DNA of 64,000 nucleotides, from NCBI GenBank assembly GCA_030746435.1, contig JASLMV010000006.1, positions 59,747 through 123,746 of the forward strand, read 5' to 3'. Position 1 is the stretch's first letter. Each line of letters starts with the position of its first letter. Source of the stretch: Gammaproteobacteria bacterium. Lineage in GTDB: Bacteria; Pseudomonadota; Gammaproteobacteria; Steroidobacterales; GCA-2729495. Positions 1 to 9,214 of this stretch are shown here, piece by piece. Both the position numbers and the translations under genes were made by a program. Below the pieces are notes generated by a model. The model did not search any database. It was not told the DNA's origin and saw only the letters and a program-made list of their open reading frames with translations.

Positions 1-2426
1 TGCTCGTCCAGGATATTATTTACGTAGGCGGTTACTTCCCATTTGTCGGTTTGCAGACCGGTTCGTGCATTCCAGAAAGTGCGCTCGTCGATTCGAATAA
101 AGTTATCTGCACCCGCGTAGCGCTCGGTTTCATGCACGATATCGGAGCGAATAAACCAGTCCGTGTCTCCGGTAAGGTTATCGGCATAATTAGCGCCAAG
201 TACAAAGGAATGCTTGGGGCTGTCGGGTATGCTATGGCCCGCGACGTTGCCATCGGGATAGAGGTCCGGGTCCGTGTTGCCGTCCCTCCCGGTTTTCTCA
301 GCGAAGAACGGATCGTTGTATTCCTTGTATTCGCCAACGGTCAGTCCATAGGAAAAATTCATCTGGAAGTTATCGGTAATAAAATAGCTGCTCTCGAATT
401 CCAGCCCATACACTTCGGACTTGCCCGCATTTTCGATTATGGTGTCGTCGATCGATGTGTAGGCAAAAAATTCAAATCCCGGGACTACGAATTCTTCTAT
501 ATAGAGAGAAATCGGCGCTACCTGGAATACGCCCTGGTTTTCCCAGTCGATAAAAAATACGGCTAGGTTGGCGGTGATACGGTTGTCGAGCCAGTTGGTT
601 TTTGCGCCTATCTCATAAGTCCAGGCTTTTTCCTCGTCGACGGTCGCATCACCGGTTTCGTGGAAGGCAACCTGGGTCTGGCAACCGTCCCGGTTGGCGT
701 GGTAATAAGGGGTATTAAAGTCGGCAGGTTTATTGCCCTTGGCCGCCTGTACATAAAACATGGTGTTATCCGTCGCCTGGTAGCGAAGCGTAAAGCGCGG
801 GGTCAGGCTGTTAGTTGCCATCTTGTGCCCAACGGGTGTATCGGGGTCAATATACTTGACGAATTCAGGTTTCCAGTTTGGGTTTGCCGGAGCACCAGGG
901 GGGTTACCCGCATCGGGCAGGCAGCGGCTGTCGCTCACAATGAATTTTTCGTCACGTGCAAGCCGTGCTTCGGAGCTGAAAGTCCAGCGATCGTTAAAGT
1001 CATAGTCCAGGGATCCGAAGATTGCGACGTTGGTCGTTTCCTGCCATGTCGATGTACTTAGATTCCCTGCGGCAGGCCCGACATTATGGTGCTGCCTGCT
1101 CTCCCAGTCCGAGTTGTAGTAGTAGACGCCGATGGTGCTCCTGAGCTGCCGGTCGCCGGGGCTGTCGAAACGAACTTCCAGCGATTGATCGCGTACGTTC
1201 TGTTCCTGGTATATGGTAAACAGCCCGGTAAAGGGGCGGTCTTCCTTGTGGTCTAGATCGAATCCCTGCTGCAACTCATCGTTATTACGCGTGCCGCGTA
1301 CCGTCATCTGCCAGTCGCCTATATCTTTCTGGTACTCGAGCAACAGACGGTACTGGTCGCGGCGGGTGCCAACGCGTTCGCCTTCTGAAACCAGCGCATC
1401 CCAGTCTTCCGGTGCAACAAGCGGGCTACCGTAGAGTGCATGGGTCATGCCCGAGCGCAGGTCGGGCAGATTAAGCCGGCTCTCCCGATCCGTGCCGTTC
1501 AGAGGATCCGATTTAACCCGGGTACGGATTTTTTCCATATCCATGACACCGCAATAAGCCTGGTAGAGGCCGCCCTCGTCCGGGTAGCAGTTAAGCTCCT
1601 CCTGCTCCATGATCAGTTGTGCGTAGTGACCGTCGTCACCCTCGCCAAAGCTGGCCTTGAAAGTAAGTTCGGAGGTTTCGTCGATTTGCCACAGGAGCTT
1701 GCCCAGCACTTCCTTGGTGGTGGTTGTGTTAAGGCGGCTGTGATCGCCGGACTGGTTCGGGTCGATGAAGCTTGCGGTATTTTTTGCTTCGCCAGCTTCC
1801 AGGTTGTTATGGAATTCTCCGCCACCGACCTTGTCCCAGCCGGCCGAGCCGAAAAATAATAATTTGTCTTCTATGAGCGGCCCACTGGTCCACCCGGACA
1901 GAAGGTAGGTGTCGTCAGTGCCGGCGCGGGTCTGGATCTCGCCCGTCCATTCATTAGAAGGTTTGCGGGTTACGTAATTGACGGCGCCGGCAAAGGTAGC
2001 GCGACCGAACTGAGCGGACTGGGGGCCACGCAGTATTTCGACACGTTCGACAGGCCCAAGGGTAGCAGTCGAAATACTGCCGGCTACGTAAGCGCCGTCG
2101 ATAAAGTAGGAGGCATTCGGTTCACCGCGGTTGGCGGGTGCGGCCATACCACGAATGACCGGCCGGTCCTGGCGCCTGCCGGTTTGTTGCAAGGTATTGA
2201 AGTTGACGGTTAACAGCGCGACATCGTAGTTATTGACCAGGCCCGATTCACGCAGTTTGTCGGCGGTGAATGCGGTTATTGAAATCGGTACGTCCTGCAG
2301 TGACTCTTCTTTCTTACGGGCGGTCACTATAATTTCTTCCGGCGGTCCGTCAGCGGCCCGGGAGTTCATGGGAACTGCAATTGTCAATGCGAGTGCGGTG
2401 AATACCGGCAATCGTGCCAGTCTCAT
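1..2426 (-). CDS. TonB-dependent receptor, partial (C-terminus beyond left edge)
   Basis: Outer-membrane TonB-dependent receptor: a plug plus beta-barrel that imports a ligand using TonB energy. I translated the minus strand from the ATG at 2424-2426; about 808 residues are visible and the frame is open to the window edge, so the last residues are missing. It begins with a signal peptide (hydrophobic core at residues 7-19, cleavage likely after NSRA), then the sequence IIVTARKKEESLQDVPIS, a plug with RGMAAPANRGEPNASYFIDG and RGPQSAQFGRATFAGAVNY, and long barrel repeats rich in Tyr, Asp and Asn. It is clearly paralogous to the receptor at 5392-7842 along its whole length, sharing for example GEPNAS-FIDGA and RGPQSAQFGRATF. 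It is divergent from the amidohydrolase pair at 2639-5382. The ligand cannot be read from sequence; a peptide or small organic molecule cleaved by those hydrolases is an inference. Confidence 0.93.
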   Translation of the reverse strand, partial: MRLARLPVFTALALTIAVPMNSRAADGPPEEIIVTARKKEESLQDVPISITAFTADKLRESGLVNNYDVALLTVNFNTLQQTGRRQDRPVIRGMAAPANRGEPNASYFIDGAYVAGSISTATLGPVERVEILRGPQSAQFGRATFAGAVNYVTRKPSNEWTGEIQTRAGTDDTYLLSGWTSGPLIEDKLLFFGSAGWDKVGGGEFHNNLEAGEAKNTASFIDPNQSGDHSRLNTTTTKEVLGKLLWQIDETSELTFKASFGEGDDGHYAQLIMEQEELNCYPDEGGLYQAYCGVMDMEKIRTRVKSDPLNGTDRESRLNLPDLRSGMTHALYGSPLVAPEDWDALVSEGERVGTRRDQYRLLLEYQKDIGDWQMTVRGTRNNDELQQGFDLDHKEDRPFTGLFTIYQEQNVRDQSLEVRFDSPGDRQLRSTIGVYYYNSDWESRQHHNVGPAAGNLSTSTWQETTNVAIFGSLDYDFNDRWTFSSEARLARDEKFIVSDSRCLPDAGNPPGAPANPNWKPEFVKYIDPDTPVGHKMATNSLTPRFTLRYQATDNTMFYVQAAKGNKPADFNTPYYHANRDGCQTQVAFHETGDATVDEEKAWTYEIGAKTNWLDNRITANLAVFFIDWENQGVFQVAPISLYIEEFVVPGFEFFAYTSIDDTIIENAGKSEVYGLEFESSYFITDNFQMNFSYGLTVGEYKEYNDPFFAEKTGRDGNTDPDLYPDGNVAGHSIPDSPKHSFVLGANYADNLTGDTDWFIRSDIVHETERYAGADNFIRIDERTFWNARTGLQTDKWEVTAYVNNILDE

Positions 2427-2544
2427 TTGATAGCTCAAAACTTTTCCCCAAGTTGGACGAGCATTCGCCTCTTTCTTATTTGTTTGCTGGTATACAGATA
2501 TTACGTGATACTGGCAATATCGGAAAACCGCCGAACCCCTGCTA

Positions 2545-2573
2545 TTGACACCGATTCAACTAACGCACATGAT
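2545..2573 (+). promoter_or_regulatory. candidate sigma70 promoter for the amidohydrolase pair
   Basis: A perfect -35 hexamer TTGACA (2545-2550) is followed after 17 bases by CATGAT (2568-2573), which matches four of six positions of TATAAT. It lies about 65 bases before the ATG at 2639, in the divergent gap between receptor and hydrolase. Prediction from consensus only. Confidence 0.4.
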
Positions 2574-2638
2574 TTAACCGATATAGCCTATCACTACAGG
2601 GCCGGCAAGCCACTACAGGACCAAAACAGGAATAACGA

Positions 2639-4033
2639 ATGACCCTGACCTGGCGCCACCTAGCCATTATTATCACTGTGCTTGCCACCGTACTTGCGGC
2701 ATCAAGCCGGTTACATGCCGGCGCACATAACAGCGTGCAACAACCGCCAAGCCGGTATGTAATAACCAGCGACAAATTGCTGATCCATGCCGGGACTCTG
2801 CTGGCGGTACCGGGGGAGCCGCCGCTCACAAATCAGTCCGTCGTTATTTGGGGCGACCGCATCCTCTCGGTAACGGCGGGTTTCAGGGAGCCTTTCTTCA
2901 ACGAAACGCTGATCGACCTGTCAGATTCCTTTGTTTTGCCGGGCCTCATGGATGCGCATGTGCATATCATGGCGCAACCCAGTGCGTTCGTTCGCAATGC
3001 TCGCAGCGGCGGCGGCCCTATCAGTAATTCTGACCTCGCAATGAATGGCTCCGTTTATGCGCAGCGGACGCTTGCCGCCGGTTTTACCACGATCCGGGAT
3101 GTGGGTTCGAACGACGAGTCCGTATTCGCGCTCCGCAAGGCCATTAACCAGGGCATGCTGGCGGGGCCATCGATACTGACCGCCGGACCATTGATCTCGC
3201 CAACGGGCGGGCACGGCGACCGTGGTTTCGGAGCGAGTGACTCGATGGAAACGGAGGTGCGTCGCACAGAAGGGGTTTGCGATGGCGCAGACGAGTGTGC
3301 GATAGCCGTACGCCATAACATCGGCCTCGGTGCAGACCTAATCAAATTTACCGCAACCGGCGGCTTCATGTCGGCCACCGGTACGCAGCAGCAATATGAA
3401 CCCGAAGAAATGCAGGCCATTGTCGAGACGGCACACATGCGGGATCTCAAAGTCGCTGCACATGCCTATGGCGCCGACGCCGCAAAGCTTGCTATCGAAG
3501 CGGGCGTGGATTCGATCGAACATGGCTGGATGCTCGACAAGAGCGCGTTGCGGCAAATGAAGAAGCAGGGTACTTACCTTGTACCGACGCTACTGATCAG
3601 CCGGCCGTCGGCCTGGGCCAATATGGCCGGTACCGCGAAGGGCGCTGCACAGCGCGATGAATACCGTAGTTTCGAGCAGGCTTATGCAATGGGCGTCAAT
3701 ATCGCATTTGGCACGGACGTCGGTATCTACGACCACGGCCAGAACGCACGCGAATTCGCCGTTATGGTTGCGTTCGGGATGTCCGAGGCCGACGCGATTC
3801 ACTCGGCAACCGTAGCGACGGCCGATCTGTTCGGCTTGAGCGATGATCGGGGCGTGATCCAGGGTGGCAAGCGTGCCGATATTATCGCCGTGAAGGCTAA
3901 TCCGCTGGAGGATATCGAGGCGCTGCAGGACGTCAGCTTCGTAATGAAATCGGGTGCAGTCGTTAAGCTAAACAGCGAATACCTGGGCAGCATAAACACT
4001 CGGCCCGTAATAGGCAGCCCGGTGAAATTCTGA
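2639..4033 (+). CDS. secreted metal-dependent amidohydrolase (Xaa-Pro dipeptidase/imidazolonepropionase-like)
   Basis: Amidohydrolase-superfamily enzyme of 464 residues, probably periplasmic. A signal peptide covers about residues 1-28 (core AIIITVLATVLAA). Metal-site residues are in the usual order: H107 and H109 in LMDAHVHI, K236 in ADLIKFTATGG (the lysine normally carbamylated), H275 in AAHAYG, H295 in SIEHGW and D360 in FGTDVG. The GGHGD motif near residue 191 is typical of the subgroup that cleaves Xaa-Pro dipeptides or related amides, but the true substrate cannot be told. An AGGA ribosome site lies 7-8 bases before the ATG. Its stop overlaps the start of the next, paralogous gene by one base (TGATG), so the two are translated as a pair. 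Mature enzyme and neighbouring receptors suggest uptake and cleavage of the same class of compound. Confidence 0.9.
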   Translation: MTLTWRHLAIIITVLATVLAASSRLHAGAHNSVQQPPSRYVITSDKLLIHAGTLLAVPGEPPLTNQSVVIWGDRILSVTAGFREPFFNETLIDLSDSFVLPGLMDAHVHIMAQPSAFVRNARSGGGPISNSDLAMNGSVYAQRTLAAGFTTIRDVGSNDESVFALRKAINQGMLAGPSILTAGPLISPTGGHGDRGFGASDSMETEVRRTEGVCDGADECAIAVRHNIGLGADLIKFTATGGFMSATGTQQQYEPEEMQAIVETAHMRDLKVAAHAYGADAAKLAIEAGVDSIEHGWMLDKSALRQMKKQGTYLVPTLLISRPSAWANMAGTAKGAAQRDEYRSFEQAYAMGVNIAFGTDVGIYDHGQNAREFAVMVAFGMSEADAIHSATVATADLFGLSDDRGVIQGGKRADIIAVKANPLEDIEALQDVSFVMKSGAVVKLNSEYLGSINTRPVIGSPVKF

Positions 4034-5382
4034 TGCACAGCGTAGTCAGCCGGTTGCTTATCTTGTTCCTGTGCGCATTCGTGGCACTGCCCGCCTGGTC
4101 CCAGGGTATGCCCTTCGGGGACAGGAAGATCAAGAAACCTGAGTCACTATTGATCATCCATGCGGGGCGGTTGCTGGCGGTGCCGGGCGAAGCGCCGCTG
4201 GCCGAACAAAGCATCGTTGTCCGTAACGACCGCATCGAGGCGGTAGTTGACGGCTACATCGGGACCGATGATGTAGAGCCCGGCAGGGCGACACCGGAAA
4301 TTGTCGACCTCAGCGACAAATTCGTTTTGCCGGGGCTGATGGACTCGCACGTACACCTGAACCGTGCAACCGGGGCGTACCAGGAGAATGCGATAGCTAA
4401 TGCGGCGCCTGACAAAGGCCCGGCCACCGTCAATACGATGGTAAATATTCGCCTGACGCTAAACGCAGGGTTTACAGCCGTGCGGGATCTTGGATCAGAT
4501 AATGAATCGGTCTATGCCGTGCGCGATGCTATAGACAAGGGGGCGATGCTCGGGCCCACGATACTCGCGAGCGGCCCGTCCATAGGTGTCACGAGTTCGC
4601 ACGGTAGTTCGCGTCCGGGTGCCGCCGTGTGTGACGGCGTCGATGGTTGCCGGCGGTTAACCCGCCAGCTCGAGAAAGCGGGTGCCGACTTGATCAAGAT
4701 CAAGGTCTCAGGCGGCTTCAGTACGAATACCGGGTTTGGCCAGCACATGACCCGTGACGAAATGGTGGCAATTGTAAAGGCAGCACACATGCGCGGCATT
4801 ATCGTTACCGCCCACGCCTACGCACCGGAGTCGGTTATCGATGCGGTCAACGCGGGTGTCGATTGTATAGAGCACGGCCATCTCGCCGATGAGGCTGGCC
4901 TGAAGCTAATGCGCGAAAAGGGTGTGTTCCTGGTGCCGACTGTTACGGTAGCCGAGCCGCCATCGTTTGTGCAGGGCTTCCTGGGCGGACGGAAAGCAAT
5001 CTCTGTGACGATACGGGATGAATACCAGTCTTTCGAGAATGCTTACAAGATGGGCGTCAAAGTCGCATTCGGGACAGATGCCGGCGTTTATCCACACGGT
5101 AAAAATGCCGACGAGTTTATGACGATGGTTAAGTTAGGAATGACGCCGGCCGATGCGATCCGGGCGGCGACTGTCGTTGCCGCCGAGTTGTTTGCGCTGG
5201 AGGGGCTGACAGGTACCATCGAGAGCGGCAGCAGGGCCGATATCATCGCCGTCAACAGCGACCCGCTCAGCGATATCGGCGCGCTGAAAGATGTCGATTT
5301 TGTATTGAAGTCAGGTCAGGTCGCCAAACGTAATGGCGCCATGCAGGTGCCGCTCGATTACGGACTCGAACACAGCTACTGA
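4033..5382 (+). CDS. secreted metal-dependent amidohydrolase, paralogue of the upstream gene
   Basis: Second amidohydrolase of 449 residues with signal peptide (residues 1-24, ending PAWSQ). It keeps the full metal set: H106 and H108 in LMDSHVHL, K222 in ADLIKIKVSGG, H261 in TAHAYA, H281 in CIEHGH, D349 in FGTDAG. It differs from its upstream paralogue around the pocket: the GGHGD motif is SSHGSS here (H190), and the region before K222 is shorter, so the pair may split related substrates between them. Start ATG at 4033 overlaps the upstream stop, giving translational coupling. It ends nine bases from the end of the convergent receptor gene at 5392-7842. Function class is firm; substrate is unknown. 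Confidence 0.9.
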   Translation: MHSVVSRLLILFLCAFVALPAWSQGMPFGDRKIKKPESLLIIHAGRLLAVPGEAPLAEQSIVVRNDRIEAVVDGYIGTDDVEPGRATPEIVDLSDKFVLPGLMDSHVHLNRATGAYQENAIANAAPDKGPATVNTMVNIRLTLNAGFTAVRDLGSDNESVYAVRDAIDKGAMLGPTILASGPSIGVTSSHGSSRPGAAVCDGVDGCRRLTRQLEKAGADLIKIKVSGGFSTNTGFGQHMTRDEMVAIVKAAHMRGIIVTAHAYAPESVIDAVNAGVDCIEHGHLADEAGLKLMREKGVFLVPTVTVAEPPSFVQGFLGGRKAISVTIRDEYQSFENAYKMGVKVAFGTDAGVYPHGKNADEFMTMVKLGMTPADAIRAATVVAAELFALEGLTGTIESGSRADIIAVNSDPLSDIGALKDVDFVLKSGQVAKRNGAMQVPLDYGLEHSY

Positions 5383-5391
5383 TCGTCCCGG

Positions 5392-7842
5392 TCAGTCTCT
5401 GATCCGCCAGATTAATTCCCCGCCGACTATCCTGCTTGGTGTCGGCGTTGCCGCGTAGCCCTGCGGCCAGCTACCCGCCGCGTTGGATTCGGTAATGCGG
5501 GGAAAGCCGAGTATAGCGTAGGGTGTTTGCTCATCCAGGATATTGTTCACGTACAGCGAGAGTTTCCAGTCATCGCTCTCGATCCCTGTGCGGGCATTCC
5601 AGCGTCGCCGGGCGTTGAGTTCTATAAAATTCGTCGGTGCAGTATATTTCTTCGACTCATAGGTGTAATCCGTGCGCGCGAACCATTCCAGGTCGGAACT
5701 GATTTGTTTGGCGTAGTTCAGTGACATCACGATATTGTGCCGGGAACTGTTGGGAATCTGGTTGCCGGAAGCGTCACCGTCGCCGGTCGTGCCCTCGAGG
5801 TCCTCACTAAAATACTCGTCAAACTCGCCGTCCGTGAGCCCGTAAGCGAAACTGCCGGTGAAGTTGTCGGTAAACGCGAAACTGGTTTCCACCTCCATCC
5901 CGTACACAGTCGATATGCCTGCATTCACGCCTACGGACGACGGGGCGAACAGAAAATCCCTGGCAACATCGCGGGTTTCGAATACGGTCTGCTTTTTCCA
6001 GTCGATATAGAAGAACGATACGTTTGCGATCAGCCGGTTGTCCATCCACGAGGTTTTCGCACCGAATTCGTAGTTAGTTGAGTCTTCCTCCTCCACGTAG
6101 GCCAACCCGTCTTCGTGGAAAGCGACCTGGGTTCCGCAGCCTTCGACACCGTCATTGTAGAAAGTATTATTGAAATTACCTGGCTTGTTGCCGACCGCAA
6201 TCTGCCCGTAGTACATGATGTTGTCCGTCGCGAAGTAGCGTACGGTAAAACGCGGTGTTACCGAATTGGTTTCGGCCTTGTGCGATATGGGGGTGTCCGG
6301 ATCGTAATAAGGGCTTGCCATATTTCTATGGCAAGTGATGGGTGACTCTATTCGTTTGGTGTCCCGTGCGAATCTTGTTTCAGCCGCGACGCTCAGTTTA
6401 TCGGTGATATCGAATTCGATACCTCCGTAAAAGGCAATATTTTCGGTTTTTGAAACAGTCGGGTCGCCTAACTGGCCCTGGGCCAGGCCCACATTGCCAT
6501 GCTGCCGGTTATTTTGCTCAAAATCATAATAGTAAAATCCCATGGAACCCCTCACGGGCCTGTCGACGGGGCTGGCGAACCGCAGGTCGAAGGACTTGTC
6601 CTTGCGCTTCAGTTCCGTGTAGAAACTAAACAGGCCGGCGAATGCCCGCGCTTCAGTGTGGTCCAGGTCGTAGGCAGTATCCATGTTGCTGGCGTTGTTG
6701 GCGAAACGGGCGGTCATATTCCATTCGCCGATATCCTGCTCGTAAGTCAGCAGCCGGCTGTATTGGTCCCGGCGCAAACCAACATCCTCGCCATCCGATG
6801 TCCAGTCCTCAGCGACGGTTGGACGCGGTGGCGCGAGGAAAAAATCGTAGGTCATACCGGTCCGCAGGTCCGGCAGGTTCAGCCGGATGTCGCGGTCGTC
6901 GAGGTCGCCCATAACACCGCAGAACGCGCCTGCTGACGTGTCGTAGGCGGGATGACCGGGCATCAGGTCTTCGCCTGGCAACCAACAGTTCAGCTCATCG
7001 GTTTCGAGTATCAGTTGCGGATAGTGCTGATCATCGCTACGCACAACGCCAAACTTGAGGGAGAGTTCGGCCGTATCACTAATATTCCAGAGTAACTTGC
7101 CTTCGAGCTGACCCGTCTTGGTGCCGCCGAGGTCGCTGGAGTCACCCTCCTGGGGCGGGTCAATGAAATCCAGCGCCCCACCGTCGGACGGGTTCGCTGC
7201 ATCCGGCAGCAGGTTATTCTCCCACTCGCCTCCGTAATGGTCATAACTGCCGGACGCAAAGAACAAGAGCGTATCTTCAATGATCGGGCCACTCGCCCAG
7301 GCAGAGAAAGTGCGGGATTCGTCGCTGCCGATCCGTGCCATCAATTCGCCCGTGAAATCGTTCGTCGGTTTACGTGTGACGTAGTTGACTGCTCCCGAAA
7401 AAGTGGCTCGTCCGAATTGAGCGGACTGCGGACCCCTGAGGATTTCAACCCGTTCGATCGGGCCCATGGTCATCGTCGCGATCGTGCCCGATACGAAAGC
7501 GCCATCTATAAAGAACGATGCATTGGGTTCGCCAAAGGTGGCGGGGGCGGCCATGCCACGAATGATCGGCCGGTCCAGCCGGCGTCCGATCTGCGACATG
7601 TTGTTAAAGTTTACGGTCATGAATGCAACCTCTTCGTTGCTGTTCACACCCATGTTTTGTAATTGCAATGCAGAAAATGCACTGACAGAAATAGGAACCT
7701 CCTGCAGGTTTTCTTCCTGTTTGCGCGCTGTGACCACCAGTTCTTCGAGCGATTGAGTAACGCCAATGGTCGGGAGGGCTGCGGCCACAAGCCCGGACAA
7801 AAGAACGGCGATGCGCCTCGCGGCGCCTGGATACTTCTGCAT
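5392..7842 (-). CDS. TonB-dependent receptor
   Basis: Complete 816-residue outer-membrane receptor. Signal peptide about 1-30 (core AVLLSGLVAAALPTIG), then LVVTARKQEENLQEVPIS, plug motifs RGMAAPATFGEPNASFFIDG and RGPQSAQFGRATFSGAVNY, and a barrel ending ELIWRIRD. The usual terminal Phe is absent; the chain ends in Arg-Asp. A strong ribosome site, GGGGGAAAC, directly precedes the ATG at 7842. It is a paralogue of the receptor at 1-2426 and points toward the amidohydrolase pair, making a mirrored receptor-hydrolase-hydrolase-receptor unit. Ligand unknown. Confidence 0.94.
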   Translation of the reverse strand: MQKYPGAARRIAVLLSGLVAAALPTIGVTQSLEELVVTARKQEENLQEVPISVSAFSALQLQNMGVNSNEEVAFMTVNFNNMSQIGRRLDRPIIRGMAAPATFGEPNASFFIDGAFVSGTIATMTMGPIERVEILRGPQSAQFGRATFSGAVNYVTRKPTNDFTGELMARIGSDESRTFSAWASGPIIEDTLLFFASGSYDHYGGEWENNLLPDAANPSDGGALDFIDPPQEGDSSDLGGTKTGQLEGKLLWNISDTAELSLKFGVVRSDDQHYPQLILETDELNCWLPGEDLMPGHPAYDTSAGAFCGVMGDLDDRDIRLNLPDLRTGMTYDFFLAPPRPTVAEDWTSDGEDVGLRRDQYSRLLTYEQDIGEWNMTARFANNASNMDTAYDLDHTEARAFAGLFSFYTELKRKDKSFDLRFASPVDRPVRGSMGFYYYDFEQNNRQHGNVGLAQGQLGDPTVSKTENIAFYGGIEFDITDKLSVAAETRFARDTKRIESPITCHRNMASPYYDPDTPISHKAETNSVTPRFTVRYFATDNIMYYGQIAVGNKPGNFNNTFYNDGVEGCGTQVAFHEDGLAYVEEEDSTNYEFGAKTSWMDNRLIANVSFFYIDWKKQTVFETRDVARDFLFAPSSVGVNAGISTVYGMEVETSFAFTDNFTGSFAYGLTDGEFDEYFSEDLEGTTGDGDASGNQIPNSSRHNIVMSLNYAKQISSDLEWFARTDYTYESKKYTAPTNFIELNARRRWNARTGIESDDWKLSLYVNNILDEQTPYAILGFPRITESNAAGSWPQGYAATPTPSRIVGGELIWRIRD

Positions 7843-8004
7843 GTTTCCCCCGGTTTTTCGGTCTGTTTGTTTTGCGGGCGATGCGGCCAGCGGCAGTGCT
7901 AAATCATACAGATTAAATCAACTGAATTACAAATAGCTGATGCTTCTAAGCCGGTGGCAGCGAGAGGCAACCGTAATCAGTCTAAGCTATTGAAAAAAGG
8001 GTTA

Positions 8005-9213
8005 TTACTCGTATCGCAGAGCGGCGATGGGGTCGAGGCTGGCCGCTTTGCGCGCCGGCAGCATGCCGAACAACAGGCCTATGCCCGCGCTGAAGAAAAA
8101 AGCGAAGGCGACGGCCGAAGGCGACAACGGGGTGGACCAGCCCGCGAAGGAGGCCAGCAGGGTGGCCGCGGAGCCACCTAATATTATGCCAACAAGTCCG
8201 CCCGCAACGCACAGGCTCATGGCCTCAACCAGAAACTGCAGCAGGATATTGAAGCGGGTTGCGCCCAGTGCTTTGCGTATGCCGATTTCGCGGGTGCGCT
8301 CGGTCACCGTTACCAGCATGATATTCATGATACCTATGCCGCCGACGATCAGACTGATACCCGCAATTCCGGCCAGCAGGTAAGAAAATATTTCGGCTGC
8401 ATCCTGTTGCATGTTGAGGAACATTTTGCGATCAGCCAGCATAAAATCATTCTTGGCGCCCGGAATAATCTGGTGCTCGCGGCGCATGATGCGTTCTACA
8501 TCGATAATGGCGACATCCATCGGCACGTCCGGGCTGATCTGTACGCCAATCGAGTCGAGGTCTTCACTGCCTGTGAGACGGTACTGGGCTGTATTCAACG
8601 GCACCCAGGCGTATTCATCCGTATTGCTGAAGCCAACCGAACCCTTGGGCTCAAATATGCCGATAATCCGGTAGGAGGTACCCTTTAGCATCAGGCTCTG
8701 GCCAATCAGCATGGTCGGGTCAACGTCGAACAAACCGGGAATTTCTCCGCCCAGGATAACGACACGGCTTTTGGCCTCGTTTTCGCCCTCGGTAAACATC
8801 CGGCCGTACAAAAATTCGTAGTTGTTCACGATGGCATAGTTGGGAGTGGTGCCAACGATATTAATATTACGGTTCTGATTGCCAAGTTTTGCCTGAATGC
8901 GTCCCTGGGTTTGGGGCACGACGGCCTTGGCCGTGGGGACGTCTCTTTCAATCGCCTCAGCATCAGAAACACTGAGCTTTCTCTGGGATTGCGATACTCC
9001 ACGATGGAAACCCCACCCCATCGATACCGTGAGGATATTGCCCCCAAGGCTGTCGAGTTGCTCATTAATTGCCTTTTGTGCACCACTGCCAAGTGCGACC
9101 ATCGTAATAACGGCAGCAACACCGATAATGATGCCGAGCATGGTCAGTATTGAGCGGAAAAAATTCGCACGGATCGACTGCAAAGCGACGAGAAACATTT
9201 CCCAGAACAGCAT
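8005..9213 (-). CDS. MacB/FtsX-type ABC transporter permease
   Basis: Inner-membrane permease of 402 residues in the MacB family: one N-terminal helix (RSILTMLGIIIGVAAVITM), a large periplasmic domain, then three helices near the C-terminus, with the typical TERTREIGIRKALGATR loop and the ending KAASLDPIAALRYE. It works with the ATPase at 10552-11262 and the adaptor at 9215-10555 to move a substrate across the envelope. I chose ATG 9213 because a very good ribosome site, GGAGGAAT, lies just upstream and the adaptor stop is one base away; an in-frame start at 9237 would overlap the adaptor by 23 bases and add eight basic residues. No ATPase domain is fused to it, unlike E. coli MacB. Confidence 0.92.
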   Translation of the reverse strand: MLFWEMFLVALQSIRANFFRSILTMLGIIIGVAAVITMVALGSGAQKAINEQLDSLGGNILTVSMGWGFHRGVSQSQRKLSVSDAEAIERDVPTAKAVVPQTQGRIQAKLGNQNRNINIVGTTPNYAIVNNYEFLYGRMFTEGENEAKSRVVILGGEIPGLFDVDPTMLIGQSLMLKGTSYRIIGIFEPKGSVGFSNTDEYAWVPLNTAQYRLTGSEDLDSIGVQISPDVPMDVAIIDVERIMRREHQIIPGAKNDFMLADRKMFLNMQQDAAEIFSYLLAGIAGISLIVGGIGIMNIMLVTVTERTREIGIRKALGATRFNILLQFLVEAMSLCVAGGLVGIILGGSAATLLASFAGWSTPLSPSAVAFAFFFSAGIGLLFGMLPARKAASLDPIAALRYE

Positions 9214-9214
9214 G

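Noticed and set aside
2427..2642. 71-residue frame from a TTG that ends with ATGA overlap at the amidohydrolase start
   Set aside because: It fills the divergent promoter gap, contains the best -35/-10 candidate, lacks a ribosome site and has no protein-like composition. The overlap is probably chance.
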